Positions 28,042-34,461 of a stretch of DNA of 46,072 bases are shown piece by piece. A model generated the notes under the pieces. The model was not told the DNA's origin and ran no database searches. It saw only the letters and a list, made by a program, of their open reading frames with translations. Made by a program: the position numbers and the translations under genes. The stretch spans positions 1-46,072 of the forward strand of contig JAADGE010000019.1 in NCBI GenBank assembly GCA_013152535.1, read 5' to 3'. The stretch is from Chlorobiota bacterium. GTDB lineage: Bacteria; Bacteroidota; Bacteroidia; Bacteroidales; JAADGE01. Positions within the stretch are counted from its first letter, which is position 1. Each line of letters opens with the position of its first letter.

Positions 28042-28770
28042 TTAAAAAATAATCAATTTTATACCGGCAGCAAATAAAATAAAAGACAACAAATAGCGTA
28101 ACCTGTTGTTTGATAATTTTATACTACTGAAATATCCGCCCAATAAACCACCGAATATCCCGATTATTACCCATACATATATATCTGAAGTAGGTTCATA
28201 AGCATGATTGAACGACAAACCGATGAGTCCGGCTGTCGAATTAAGAAAAATAAATAAGGCTGAAATTCCGGCAGTTTCTTTAACATTTGACCAGTGCAGA
28301 AGCAACAACAAAGGACTGAGAATTATTCCGCCGCCGATACCAATCATTCCGGAAAAAAATCCGATAACAGCTCCTATAAGAACAGCAACAAAAAAAAGAG
28401 GTGTTTCGGATTGTTCATATTTCTTTTTCGGAATAAAAAACATTCGAGATACGGCAATTATCAAAAAAACACCTAAAATAATCTTATACGTGTGCGGATT
28501 GATATTAATTTTTGCACCGAAAAATGCCATCGGCACAGAACCTATGATAAAGGGCAACAGAAGGGAAAACTTAAAAAAACCTTTCCTGAAAAAACTGTAA
28601 AATGAAATTCCCGAAACAACAAGATTAAGCGTAAGAGCAGAAGATTTCATAACATATTGCTCAAAACCAAAAATTGCCATTAAAGCCAAATAACCGCTTG
28701 CTCCCCCGTGCCCTACGGAAGCATATAAAAAAGCAGTAACAAACAGACAAAATAAAAACAGATAATCCAT
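28042..28770 (-). CDS. TauE/SafE-family anion permease
   Basis: This is a 242-residue membrane protein with about seven or eight membrane segments arranged as two similar halves, as in the TauE/SafE (DUF81) family. Each half begins with a glycine-rich helix: FLYASVGHGGASGYLALM at the N-terminus and FFSGMIGIGGGIILSPLLLL near residue 140. Members export or import sulfite, sulfoacetate or related organosulfur anions. The neighbouring membrane iron-sulfur protein hints at a sulfur or respiratory link, but the substrate cannot be read from sequence. Confidence 0.88.
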   Translation of the reverse strand: MDYLFLFCLFVTAFLYASVGHGGASGYLALMAIFGFEQYVMKSSALTLNLVVSGISFYSFFRKGFFKFSLLLPFIIGSVPMAFFGAKININPHTYKIILGVFLIIAVSRMFFIPKKKYEQSETPLFFVAVLIGAVIGFFSGMIGIGGGIILSPLLLLLHWSNVKETAGISALFIFLNSTAGLIGLSFNHAYEPTSDIYVWVIIGIFGGLLGGYFSSIKLSNNRLRYLLSFILFAAGIKLIIF

Positions 28771-28869
28771 ATATTTACAACAAACTTTTCAAATTTCTAT
28801 AATCGGAAAAGAATTATAAACAACAGATTATATCCGTTATAAACTATATAAACGGCACTTAAAAAACAC

Positions 28870-29011
28870 ACAGAGGTGATTTAAAAACTGATTATTTACG
28901 TTCCTTTCCAATTCATTCCGAACAAAACGGAAATCGGGAGGCTTAATCATTTCTGTTTAAACCCGTTGGTAAATCATTCATAGTATTTCTGCCTTAGAAT
29001 GCTTTACTCGG
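28870..29011 (-). ncRNA. Candidate structured leader or small RNA upstream of the TauE/SafE gene
   Basis: Transcription from the promoter at 29018-29025 would give a leader of about 240 nt before the permease ATG. On the minus strand it contains CGGG-TTTAA ... TTAAG-CCT-CCCG, a 9-bp stem with a 3-nt bulge, followed at once by TTCCG-TTTTGTT-CGGAA, a 5-bp hairpin. A 12-codon frame starting MNDLPTGLNRND overlaps the first stem. The layout fits a riboswitch, an attenuator or an independent small RNA. I do not recognise a known class. The rest of 28771-29153 shows no protein gene. Confidence 0.35.
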
Positions 29012-29017
29012 ACATTG

Positions 29018-29025
29018 CAAATGTA
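29018..29025 (-). promoter_or_regulatory. -7 promoter element upstream of the TauE/SafE leader
   Basis: The minus strand reads TACATTTG, an exact TAnnTTTG, followed by C as is common. No TTTG is present about 20 bp upstream, where the sequence is AT-rich. Transcription would start near 29011. Confidence 0.45.
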
Positions 29026-29109
29026 AACTATTTTTAATTATTTTATAAAAAAAAGAAAAGTTCGTAAAACTTCAAATTTTCGAAGATGCCGAAAAACTGA
29101 CAAAAAAAA

Positions 29110-29133
29110 ACGGTAAACTTTCAGATTTACCGT
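29110..29133. terminator. Hairpin outside the tRNA-linked cassettes, possibly the old tRNA terminator
   Basis: ACGGTAAA / TTTACCGT (8-bp stem, 8-nt loop) lies 21 bp left of the outermost tRNA fragment. The intact tRNA gene has a comparable hairpin 16 bp from its 3' end. The simplest reading is that this hairpin was the tRNA terminator before the cassettes at 29154-34440 inserted between them. Confidence 0.5.
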
Positions 29134-29153
29134 CATTCTTATTTTATATTTTG

Positions 29154-29167
29154 TGAGCGATACAGGA
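29154..29167. repeat. att-like core, outermost copy of the tRNA-Val 3' end
   Basis: TGAGCGATACAGGA differs at one base from the last 14 nt of tRNA-Val (written here on the plus strand). To its right, CTTGAACTTTATTTTTTATT is shared with the copy at 30744. To its left the sequence is unrelated to the cassette right ends, so this is the chromosomal junction. Confidence 0.75.
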
Positions 29168-29224
29168 CTTGAACTTTATTTTTTATTTACTGTATTTCAA
29201 CACATTAGGAATTGAAGTATTTTC

Positions 29225-29250
29225 TTTGTAGAATATTTGCAGAACATTTT
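29225..29250. repeat. TTTGTAGAA-type repeats, left end of cassette 1
   Basis: Two tandem units (TTTGTAGAATA and TTTGCAGAACA) begin 71 bp to the right of the start of the att core. The distance is identical in cassette 2. They may be recombinase arm-type binding sites. Confidence 0.6.
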
Positions 29251-29405
29251 TCGGATTTATTTAATTTCATTGTATCCATTTTAGTTAAGAAATATTTTTT
29301 ACTTTTTTTATCGAAAGTTGAAATCTACTTATCTGTCTCTTCATCTTTTTATTTGAATTTATTTTAATAAAGTTGTATATTGCGATTTATATTAATATTT
29401 TTTAA

Positions 29406-29413
29406 TAAATTTG
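29406..29413 (+). promoter_or_regulatory. -7 promoter element of the cassette 1 operon
   Basis: TAAATTTG is an exact TAnnTTTG. Transcription would start near 29420, 44 nt before the first ATG. A good -33 TTTG is not evident. Between 29252 and 29405 I see no gene. Confidence 0.4.
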
Positions 29414-29463
29414 TACAATATTTGTTAATAACTAATTGTTATTATTAAAATAATTCCCTTAAA

Positions 29464-30060
29464 ATGTTGACTTACGACTATTCATCCGATTTATCTAATC
29501 AAGATTTTATAAAATATCTTTTTATAGATTTTCTTTTAAAAGCAAAAGAATTATTTAAACGAGTTTTACAATTAGGAAAGATTGTTTTATTAATGCTGGC
29601 AGTCGTTTTACCGATTATTATTATTGCAATATTTTTAATAGCATTAGTTCTTTTACCCTTATTATACTTTTCCGTAAATAAAGATTATCGCAAAACAAAA
29701 AAAAGAATACAAAACTATTCAGATGACTTTATCGGTGCAAATAATTCGGAGAAATACTCTCTTTATAGTAAATTAGAAGAAGAAACCGATTTTTTCTATA
29801 AAAATCAAAAAGGCATTTCTATTCTATATGATGCCAAAATTCTTTTTATTCACCCTATTATTAAAAAGATTTATCTTACGGGAAAAATACGTTCTGAACT
29901 TTTAGATAAATGGTCAAAACAATTATATTATCATTTACCTGTTACTGATAATATTCAAGTTCTTCAAAATCAAAATAAATTATTTCAATCTTTTGAAGAA
30001 GATTGGAACTCTCCCGATATGGATATTTATGACCTTCAATTCGGACCTTTATCAAATTAA
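29464..30060 (+). CDS. Membrane-anchored protein paired with a PemK-like toxin, possible antitoxin
   Basis: A 198-residue protein without a recognised domain. One strongly hydrophobic block (about residues 39-69) forms one or two membrane segments. It follows a short N-terminal region and precedes a charged cytoplasmic-type region of about 125 residues. The acidic tail SFEEDWNSPDMDIYD resembles the C-termini of many small Bacteroidota antitoxins, which often end in W/D/E-rich stretches. It lies 5 bp upstream of the toxin gene, the usual antitoxin position. If it is an antitoxin, holding the toxin at the membrane would be unusual. Alternatively it is an unrelated cargo protein. Confidence 0.6.
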   Translation: MLTYDYSSDLSNQDFIKYLFIDFLLKAKELFKRVLQLGKIVLLMLAVVLPIIIIAIFLIALVLLPLLYFSVNKDYRKTKKRIQNYSDDFIGANNSEKYSLYSKLEEETDFFYKNQKGISILYDAKILFIHPIIKKIYLTGKIRSELLDKWSKQLYYHLPVTDNIQVLQNQNKLFQSFEEDWNSPDMDIYDLQFGPLSN

Positions 30061-30065
30061 GATTT

Positions 30066-30380
30066 ATGACTTTTCAAAAAGGAGAGGTTATTTTAGTTTT
30101 ATTTCCATTTTCTGAAAAAAATGCTGTCAAGTTAAGACCTGCATTAGTTTTAAATGTATCAGGAAAACTAATTACCGTTGCACAAATAACAAGTACTAAT
30201 CGTTCCGATAAATTAAGAGGTATTTGGGTAGAAAAAGAAAGTCATTTGGGACGTGCTATGAAGATATTACAAGATTCTTTTATTAATCTTGAAAACATTA
30301 TTGATATTACAGAATCTTATATAAATAGAAAACTCGGAAAATTTTCCGAGTTTGAAAGAATTGAAAAATTATTAACATAA
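30066..30380 (+). CDS. PemK/MazF-like endoribonuclease toxin
   Basis: This is a 104-residue protein of the PemK/MazF toxin fold. The N-terminus KGEVILVLFPFSEKNAVKLRPALVLN holds the family pattern: G-[DE]-[VI] strand, PFS/T loop, then the K-L-R-P motif whose Arg takes part in RNA cleavage. It is followed by VAQITSTNR, which fits the second conserved strand. Such toxins cut mRNA at short sequences and are held inactive by the product of the gene just upstream. A perfect 24-bp palindrome lies near the 3' end of the gene. Confidence 0.8.
   Translation: MTFQKGEVILVLFPFSEKNAVKLRPALVLNVSGKLITVAQITSTNRSDKLRGIWVEKESHLGRAMKILQDSFINLENIIDITESYINRKLGKFSEFERIEKLLT
30330..30353. repeat. Perfect 24-bp palindrome inside the toxin gene
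   Basis: The 12-base arm AAACTCGGAAAA is followed directly by its exact reverse complement. It encodes RKLGKFSEFE-type residues, so it is under coding constraint. It may act as an operator or as a hairpin in the toxin mRNA, or it may be chance. Confidence 0.7.
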
Positions 30381-30485
30381 GTTAGGAATAAAAAGCTTCA
30401 AAATTCCACAAACATATTTCATAAAAATTTTAATAACAAAAGATAAGATAGTGAGTTGGCATAAAATCAGTTTTCTTGATTAAAA

Positions 30486-30602
30486 CTATTTTTGAGCATT
30501 AAACAAAGTTATCCTGAACTCAACAAATGCTTCCCATTCTGTATTTGCAACATTTCTTCGACTAAAAACCAATTTCTATCTTACTTTTATATTTATTTGC
30601 AT
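30486..30602 (-). pseudogene. Possible gene remnant in cassette 1
   Basis: On the minus strand an ATG at 30602 opens eight codons, meets an in-frame TAG, and then runs 30 more codons, including FSRRNVANTEWEAFVEFRIT, to TAG at 30486. The composition looks coding-like, with Trp, Glu and Arg in a region that is otherwise AT-biased. I do not recognise the family. It may be a decayed gene end; chance is possible. Apart from this and the terminal repeats, 30381-30743 holds nothing I can identify. Confidence 0.25.
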
Positions 30603-30604
30603 AC

Positions 30605-30631
30605 TCTGTAGAACATTTGTAGAACATTTTG
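30605..30631. repeat. TTTGTAGAA-type repeats, right end of cassette 1
   Basis: Two units (CTGTAGAACATT and TTGTAGAACATT) end 113 bp before the att core at 30744. The distance is the same at the right end of cassette 2. Confidence 0.6.
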
Positions 30632-30764
30632 TAAAAACACATAAAATATAGGGCAATATGCGTAATTTTAACTCGAAAGGCATTTTGTAAATACAAGAAA
30701 GACAGCACTTTAAAATACTGTCTTTCTTCGTTAGTGGGTCTCGTGGGCGATACAGGACTTGAAC
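30606..30764. repeat. Long direct repeat, copy 1 (right end plus att core)
   Basis: About 159 bp match 34303-34461 with few differences. The repeat contains the TTTGTAGAA units, a nearly invariant block (AACTCGAAAGGCATTTTGTA), an 11-bp-stem hairpin at 30695-30728, the flank GTGGGTCTCG and the tRNA 3' end. The offset is 3,697 bp. Confidence 0.85.
30744..30757. repeat. att-like core between the two cassettes
   Basis: TGGGCGATACAGGA is identical to the 3' end of tRNA-Val. It is followed by CTTGAAC where the tRNA has GTCGAAC, so tRNA-like identity fades at the T-loop. It is not a tRNA gene, because no acceptor 5' strand, D-arm or anticodon arm follows. Confidence 0.8.
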
Positions 30765-30814
30765 TTTATTTTTTATTTACTGAATTTCAGAATGTTAAGA
30801 GCAACCAAATTTCA

Positions 30815-30840
30815 TTTGTAGAATATTTGTAGAACATTTT
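30815..30840. repeat. TTTGTAGAA-type repeats, left end of cassette 2
   Basis: TTTGTAGAATA and TTTGTAGAACA lie in tandem, beginning 71 bp from the core, as in cassette 1. Confidence 0.6.
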
Positions 30841-31117
30841 TTAAGATTTTGGTTGTTTTAAACTTGTTTTTTCTACTCAATGTTTATCAAAAGGTTTTTA
30901 AATCATTAATAAAAAAACTTCCGGTACCAATTAAATAAATTCAGTTCAATTGATATACAAATTAATTCATTTCAAAGATGATTTAATTCAAAAATTATTT
31001 ATTAATATTGCATTTATTACCGATATATCCGTATAATTAGCAAAATAGTTATAAATATAACGAATAAACTGTATTGAGAAATAACATAATCATTATATAA
31101 ATTAATACAAACAAACA

Positions 31118-31256
31118 ATGTCTTTTATTAATAAAATCTGGAATAAAAATATAAGGGATAAAGTTATTGCCGGAACATATTGAAATTTTATTGTTATACA
31201 CAACAAAAATATTAACAAAAACATATTTTGGCATTTTTAGAATAGACTTATTTTAA
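31118..31256 (+). pseudogene. Possible small frameshifted ORF ahead of the SMEK gene
   Basis: An ATG at 31118 opens MSFINKIWNKNIRDKVIAGT and stops at TGA 31181-31183. A second, shifted frame carries EHIEILLLYTTKIL (hydrophobic) on to TAA at 31254-31256, which overlaps the ATG of the SMEK gene as TAATG. Joined by a +1 shift these would give a peptide of about 45 residues with one membrane segment, coupled to the next gene. It could be a broken gene, a short leader or chance. I see nothing else in 30842-31255. Confidence 0.25.
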
Positions 31257-32206
31257 TGGATAAACGAGATAAATACATAAAACAAATAACGAGAAGTTTA
31301 ACAATTCTAAAATATGAAATAGAAGCGTTGAATAAAATCAATCTGACTGATTATAATATTATTGCAGAAGATTTTTATCGTGATTTGCTTGTTTTTTATG
31401 GTTACGAACTTGAAAATTTAAACGAACAGAAAAAAAATGCAGACAGCATTGATTTAGTTGATAAAAAAAACAAAATTGCAATTCAAGTTACTTCAAGAAA
31501 TGATACAACAAAAATTCACGATACAATAAAAGGTTTTTACAGTAATCCTGATTATGATGAATATAAAAGGTTGATAATATTGTTAGTTGGCAAATCTAAA
31601 TTAGAATATTCAAAAACAGATTTTACAAAAGGTAATTTGTTTTATTTTGATAAAAAAGAAGACATTATTGACATTAATGATATTATCAAAAAATTTAGCA
31701 GTTATAAAGCTGAACAACTTGAACCAATAGTTGAATTTTTAGAAAGCGAAATTGATTTTAAAATAAATACTAAAAGCACAAAATCAAATGAAGTTATCAC
31801 TATTATAAAAATGATTGAATATTTGAGCGATGACAATAACTATAAAAAAACTGAAATAAACGAAACAAGCGACCCTGACAATAAACGATTACGCTTTACT
31901 GAGCATTTTGATTTTTTAATGACAAGATACGAAAGACTTCTTTCTCTATATACAGGGGCTTTGGCAGAAGCAAAATCATATATTGACGGAGTAAGAGTAA
32001 ATAAGATAAATGTATTTTTACAAAATTTAAGTAATGATTATTTGATAAAATATTCAAATAATCCAAAAGATGCTTTGAATGAATTAGTTAATTATTTTGA
32101 AACAGAAATAAGTTCATCAATCACAAATTATGATAAGATGGCTATTGAATTTTATTTATTAGACGAACTAATAAATTGTAATGTGTTTCCAAATCCAAAA
32201 GAATAA
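31256..32206 (+). CDS. SMEK-domain protein, effector-side component of an ABC-3C system
   Basis: A 316-residue soluble protein and first gene of a three-gene unit. The N-terminal 110 residues fit the SMEK domain: Glu38 in a helix (IAEDFYRDLLVFYGY), then SIDLVD with Asp66, then IAIQVTSRND with Gln77. The E...D...QxT arrangement recalls PD-(D/E)xK nucleases, with Gln in the usual Glu place; nuclease activity is inferred. The remaining 200 residues are helical and probably contact the partner proteins. Proteins of this kind pair with a small middle protein and a DUF2326 ATPase in ABC-three-component (ABC-3C) systems, predicted to act in defence against phage or plasmids. The next gene begins 3 bp on. 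Confidence 0.8.
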   Translation: MDKRDKYIKQITRSLTILKYEIEALNKINLTDYNIIAEDFYRDLLVFYGYELENLNEQKKNADSIDLVDKKNKIAIQVTSRNDTTKIHDTIKGFYSNPDYDEYKRLIILLVGKSKLEYSKTDFTKGNLFYFDKKEDIIDINDIIKKFSSYKAEQLEPIVEFLESEIDFKINTKSTKSNEVITIIKMIEYLSDDNNYKKTEINETSDPDNKRLRFTEHFDFLMTRYERLLSLYTGALAEAKSYIDGVRVNKINVFLQNLSNDYLIKYSNNPKDALNELVNYFETEISSSITNYDKMAIEFYLLDELINCNVFPNPKE

Positions 32207-32209
32207 GAA

Positions 32210-32437
32210 ATGTTAGTTTCAAAAGATGAAAATATAAAAACATCAGCAGTTTACGTTGGTTCATTAGTTTTACAACAGTTAAAAAAAACGAAAAAAGACG
32301 AAATTACTATATTTGAAATTGCAGAAAATCTGCAAAAAAAGAATATTATTAGTTACAGACATATTGTTTTTGCACTTATGTTTCTTCATTCTTGTAATAT
32401 AATTGATTTTAAAGAACCCTATATTTACAAAATATGA
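32210..32437 (+). CDS. ABC-3C middle component
   Basis: A 75-residue protein between the SMEK and DUF2326 genes. It looks like a small winged-helix-type fold (TSAVYVGSLVLQQLKK, then EITIFEIAENLQ, then FALMFLHSCNIIDFKEPYIY), which fits the short middle components of ABC-3C systems. It likely bridges the effector and the ATPase. It overlaps the next gene by 4 bp (ATGA), so the two are translated together. Function is assigned mainly by context. Confidence 0.75.
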   Translation: MLVSKDENIKTSAVYVGSLVLQQLKKTKKDEITIFEIAENLQKKNIISYRHIVFALMFLHSCNIIDFKEPYIYKI

Positions 32438-34170
32438 TATTGTTAAAAAGATTATATACAGAACCCGTTTTTTTTGAACCAATATCTTTTAAAAAAGGTG
32501 TTAATCTTATTATTGGCGATAAGTCAGATAAAAGTAAAAAAACTAATGGTGTAGGTAAATCAATGTGTGTAGAATTTATTAATTTTTGTTTGCTAAAAAG
32601 TAAAGACAGCAGTAGGGTTATGAAAATACCTAAAAATAAATTCCCTCACAATACAAAAATAAAACTTGATTTAATCATAAATAAAATATCTTTAACAATT
32701 ATCAGAAAGATTGAAAGCCCTGATAATATTTTAATTATAAAAAATAATAAAGAAATATTCTTTAATACAATTAATGAAGCATCAGATTATCTTAGTAATC
32801 AACTTTTTATCAACCAAGCAAATAAATCAATTCATCCTTCATTCAGACAATTTATTTCTCTTCTAATAAGAGACGAACGTTCAGAATTTAAGGATTTAAC
32901 AAATACTTTTGACACGAAAAAACGTATTCCGCCTGATTTAATTCCGCATTTATATTTGCTTAATTTTGACATAAGTATATATAAAGATTTCAAGACTGTT
33001 TTTAAAGAAATTGACAAACAAACAATTTATTTGAGAAAACTAAAAAAAGACATAACAGAAAACGGGAATTTGAAATTAAATGATGTTCGAGCAAAAGTCA
33101 ATGCTTTAGACGATGAAGTGAAAAAACTAAATAATGCAATAGAAAGTTTACGAAGTAACGAAGCTTTTGAAACTGTTCAAAAAGATTTAATAAATTTAGA
33201 AACAGAATTAGATAATCTAAGAACAAGACAAAAAGCACTAAAATATGAAATAAAAAAAATCCAATCTTTACCCGAACCGGAAAGTATAAGTAAAACAGAA
33301 ATCTCAATTTTATACAACCAATTTAAACAAGGATTGGGTGATTTAATTGAAAAATCATTGTCCGATTTAGAAAAATTTAAAGCAAAAATAGATAATTTCA
33401 GAAATAATATTGTAAATAAAAAACTTGAAAAACTAACCGCAGAGTTAAATCAAACAGCATTAATAATTGGAGAAAAAGACAAAAAGTATTCTGAAATACT
33501 AAAAACAATAGACAATGGAAAGGTTCTTAAAAATTTAAAAACAGGATTAAGCGTTTACAATAAAAAAAGTGAAGAATTAAATAAAATACGCTATCAAATA
33601 ACGGCTTTTGATGAAGCAGACAACCATAAAAAAAATATTTTAAAACCACGTTTAGATAAATTAAAACTTGACATTAATAAACAAATAGAAGAAAATAAAA
33701 TTATTATAGATAGTTTTGAACAAACTATTCTTGATATTCACGAAATAATAATGAATAATAAAGAAGCATCATTTCATATAAATACAAAAAAATCATCAAG
33801 GAGTAAAGATTATATTGATTTTGAGATGCGTATTTATGACGATGGAAGTCATAGTGTTGAAAGAACAAAAGTTTTCATTTATGATATGGCTTTAATGTTT
33901 AATGAATATACAAAAGAAAAGCACCCTCGATTATTAATTCACGATAATATTTTTGACGTTGACCAAGATACATTAGTTCAAAGTTTAAATTATTTATCAA
34001 AACAAGAAGAATTATACCCAAATGATTTTCAATATATTTTAACTCTAAATAGAGATAAAATTGAAAATGAAGAAAGGCAAAAAATAATAAATCTTGATAT
34101 AACTTCTCATAGAATAGCAAACTTTACAAAAGAAAAACGATTTTTAGGAATTGTCTATAAAGAAAGGTGA
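32434..34170 (+). CDS. DUF2326-family coiled-coil ATPase, ABC-3C
   Basis: A 578-residue SMC/RecN-like ATPase. A Walker A-type loop lies near the N-terminus (NGVGKS, residues 38-43). It is followed by LIRDERSEF (near 145-153), then a long coiled coil (about 185-440) rich in Lys, Glu and Leu. The C-terminal half-site holds RLLIHDNIFD (Asp504), a Walker B-like strand, and QYILTLNRDK. This split-head, coiled-coil plan matches DUF2326 proteins of ABC-3C systems, which are predicted to sense invading nucleic acid or replication and to license the effector. It is the last gene of the unit; the region 34171-34267 behind it is empty. Confidence 0.82.
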   Translation: MILLKRLYTEPVFFEPISFKKGVNLIIGDKSDKSKKTNGVGKSMCVEFINFCLLKSKDSSRVMKIPKNKFPHNTKIKLDLIINKISLTIIRKIESPDNILIIKNNKEIFFNTINEASDYLSNQLFINQANKSIHPSFRQFISLLIRDERSEFKDLTNTFDTKKRIPPDLIPHLYLLNFDISIYKDFKTVFKEIDKQTIYLRKLKKDITENGNLKLNDVRAKVNALDDEVKKLNNAIESLRSNEAFETVQKDLINLETELDNLRTRQKALKYEIKKIQSLPEPESISKTEISILYNQFKQGLGDLIEKSLSDLEKFKAKIDNFRNNIVNKKLEKLTAELNQTALIIGEKDKKYSEILKTIDNGKVLKNLKTGLSVYNKKSEELNKIRYQITAFDEADNHKKNILKPRLDKLKLDINKQIEENKIIIDSFEQTILDIHEIIMNNKEASFHINTKKSSRSKDYIDFEMRIYDDGSHSVERTKVFIYDMALMFNEYTKEKHPRLLIHDNIFDVDQDTLVQSLNYLSKQEELYPNDFQYILTLNRDKIENEERQKIINLDITSHRIANFTKEKRFLGIVYKER

Positions 34171-34267
34171 AAGTGTTGTCTAACATCGAACTAAAACTAA
34201 TTTAAATTTCATATAAAATAAAGAAGAAATAAAAAATTAAATTAAAACACTAATTGTTATTCTCTTA

Positions 34268-34328
34268 TTTGTAAAACATTTGTAGAACAAATTTGTAGAA
34301 CATTGTAGAACATTTGTAGAACATTTTG
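34268..34328. repeat. Cluster of five TTTGTAGAA-type repeats, right end of cassette 2
   Basis: About five units of the type TTTGTAGAACA lie head to tail, the first reading TTTGTAAAACA. One of them forms the palindrome TTTGTAGAACAAA. The cluster ends 113 bp before the tRNA core. Cassette 1 has only two units in this place, so the number varies between units. Confidence 0.7.
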
Positions 34329-34461
34329 CAAAAACATATAAGATATAGGGAAATATGTGTAATTTTAACTCGAAAGGCATTTTGTAAATACAAGAAAGAC
34401 AGCACTTTAAAATACTGTCTTTCTTTAGTAGTGGGTCTCGTGGGCGATACAGGAGTCGAAC
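34303..34461. repeat. Long direct repeat, copy 2 (right end plus att core)
   Basis: This is the partner of 30606-30764. It runs through the hairpin at 34392-34425 and the flank GTGGGTCTCG into the 3' part of the tRNA-Val gene. Confidence 0.85.
34392..34425 (-). terminator. tRNA-Val terminator carried by the cassette end
   Basis: AAGAAAGACAG / CTGTCTTTCTT is a perfect 11-bp stem with a 12-nt loop, 16 bp past the tRNA 3' end on the minus strand. The same hairpin is at 30695-30728 in cassette 1. It may also stop the convergent ABC-3C transcript. Confidence 0.65.

Larger units (their letters stand above)
29154..30743. mobile_element. Non-autonomous tRNA-Val-targeting cassette 1 (toxin-antitoxin cargo)
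   Basis: A 1,590-bp unit is bounded by copies of the tRNA-Val 3' end: TGAGCGATACAGGA at 29154-29167 (one mismatch) and TGGGCGATACAGGA at 30744-30757. Its left end (29154-29251) matches the left end of the next unit. Its right end (30606-30743) is nearly identical to 34303-34440. TTTGTAGAA-type repeats lie at 29225-29250 and 30605-30631. The cargo is a membrane-anchored protein plus a PemK/MazF-like toxin. No recombinase is encoded, so it would need one in trans. Confidence 0.7.
30744..34440. mobile_element. Non-autonomous tRNA-Val-targeting cassette 2 (ABC-3C cargo)
   Basis: A 3,697-bp unit runs from the tRNA-like core at 30744 to the intact tRNA-Val gene at 34441. Both ends match those of cassette 1, with equal spacing: repeats begin 71 bp from the left core and end 113 bp before the right core. 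The junction at 30730-30765 (right end, core, left end) is what the joined ends of an excised circle would look like. The cargo is three tightly packed defence-type genes. No integrase gene is present. The cargo looks more AT-rich than the flanking chromosome. Confidence 0.75.

Noticed and set aside
28870-29011. 6S RNA or another known housekeeping RNA upstream of the TauE/SafE gene
   Set aside because: The 5' and 3' ends do not pair into the long closing helix expected of 6S RNA, and no SRP, tmRNA or RNase P landmark is visible.
30744-30764. tRNA-like sequence at 30744 (and at 29154) as additional tRNA genes
   Set aside because: Only the 3' 14-21 nt of a tRNA are present; no acceptor 5' strand, D-arm or anticodon arm can be formed, so these are att-like fragments.
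31256-32206. The SMEK gene as the integrase of the cassette
   Set aside because: It has no R..H.RxxY tyrosine recombinase pattern and no serine recombinase motif, and its neighbours match the ABC-3C layout instead.
30744-34440. Insertion sequence or transposon bounded by inverted repeats
   Set aside because: The flanking repeats are direct, are derived from the tRNA 3' end, and no transposase is encoded.
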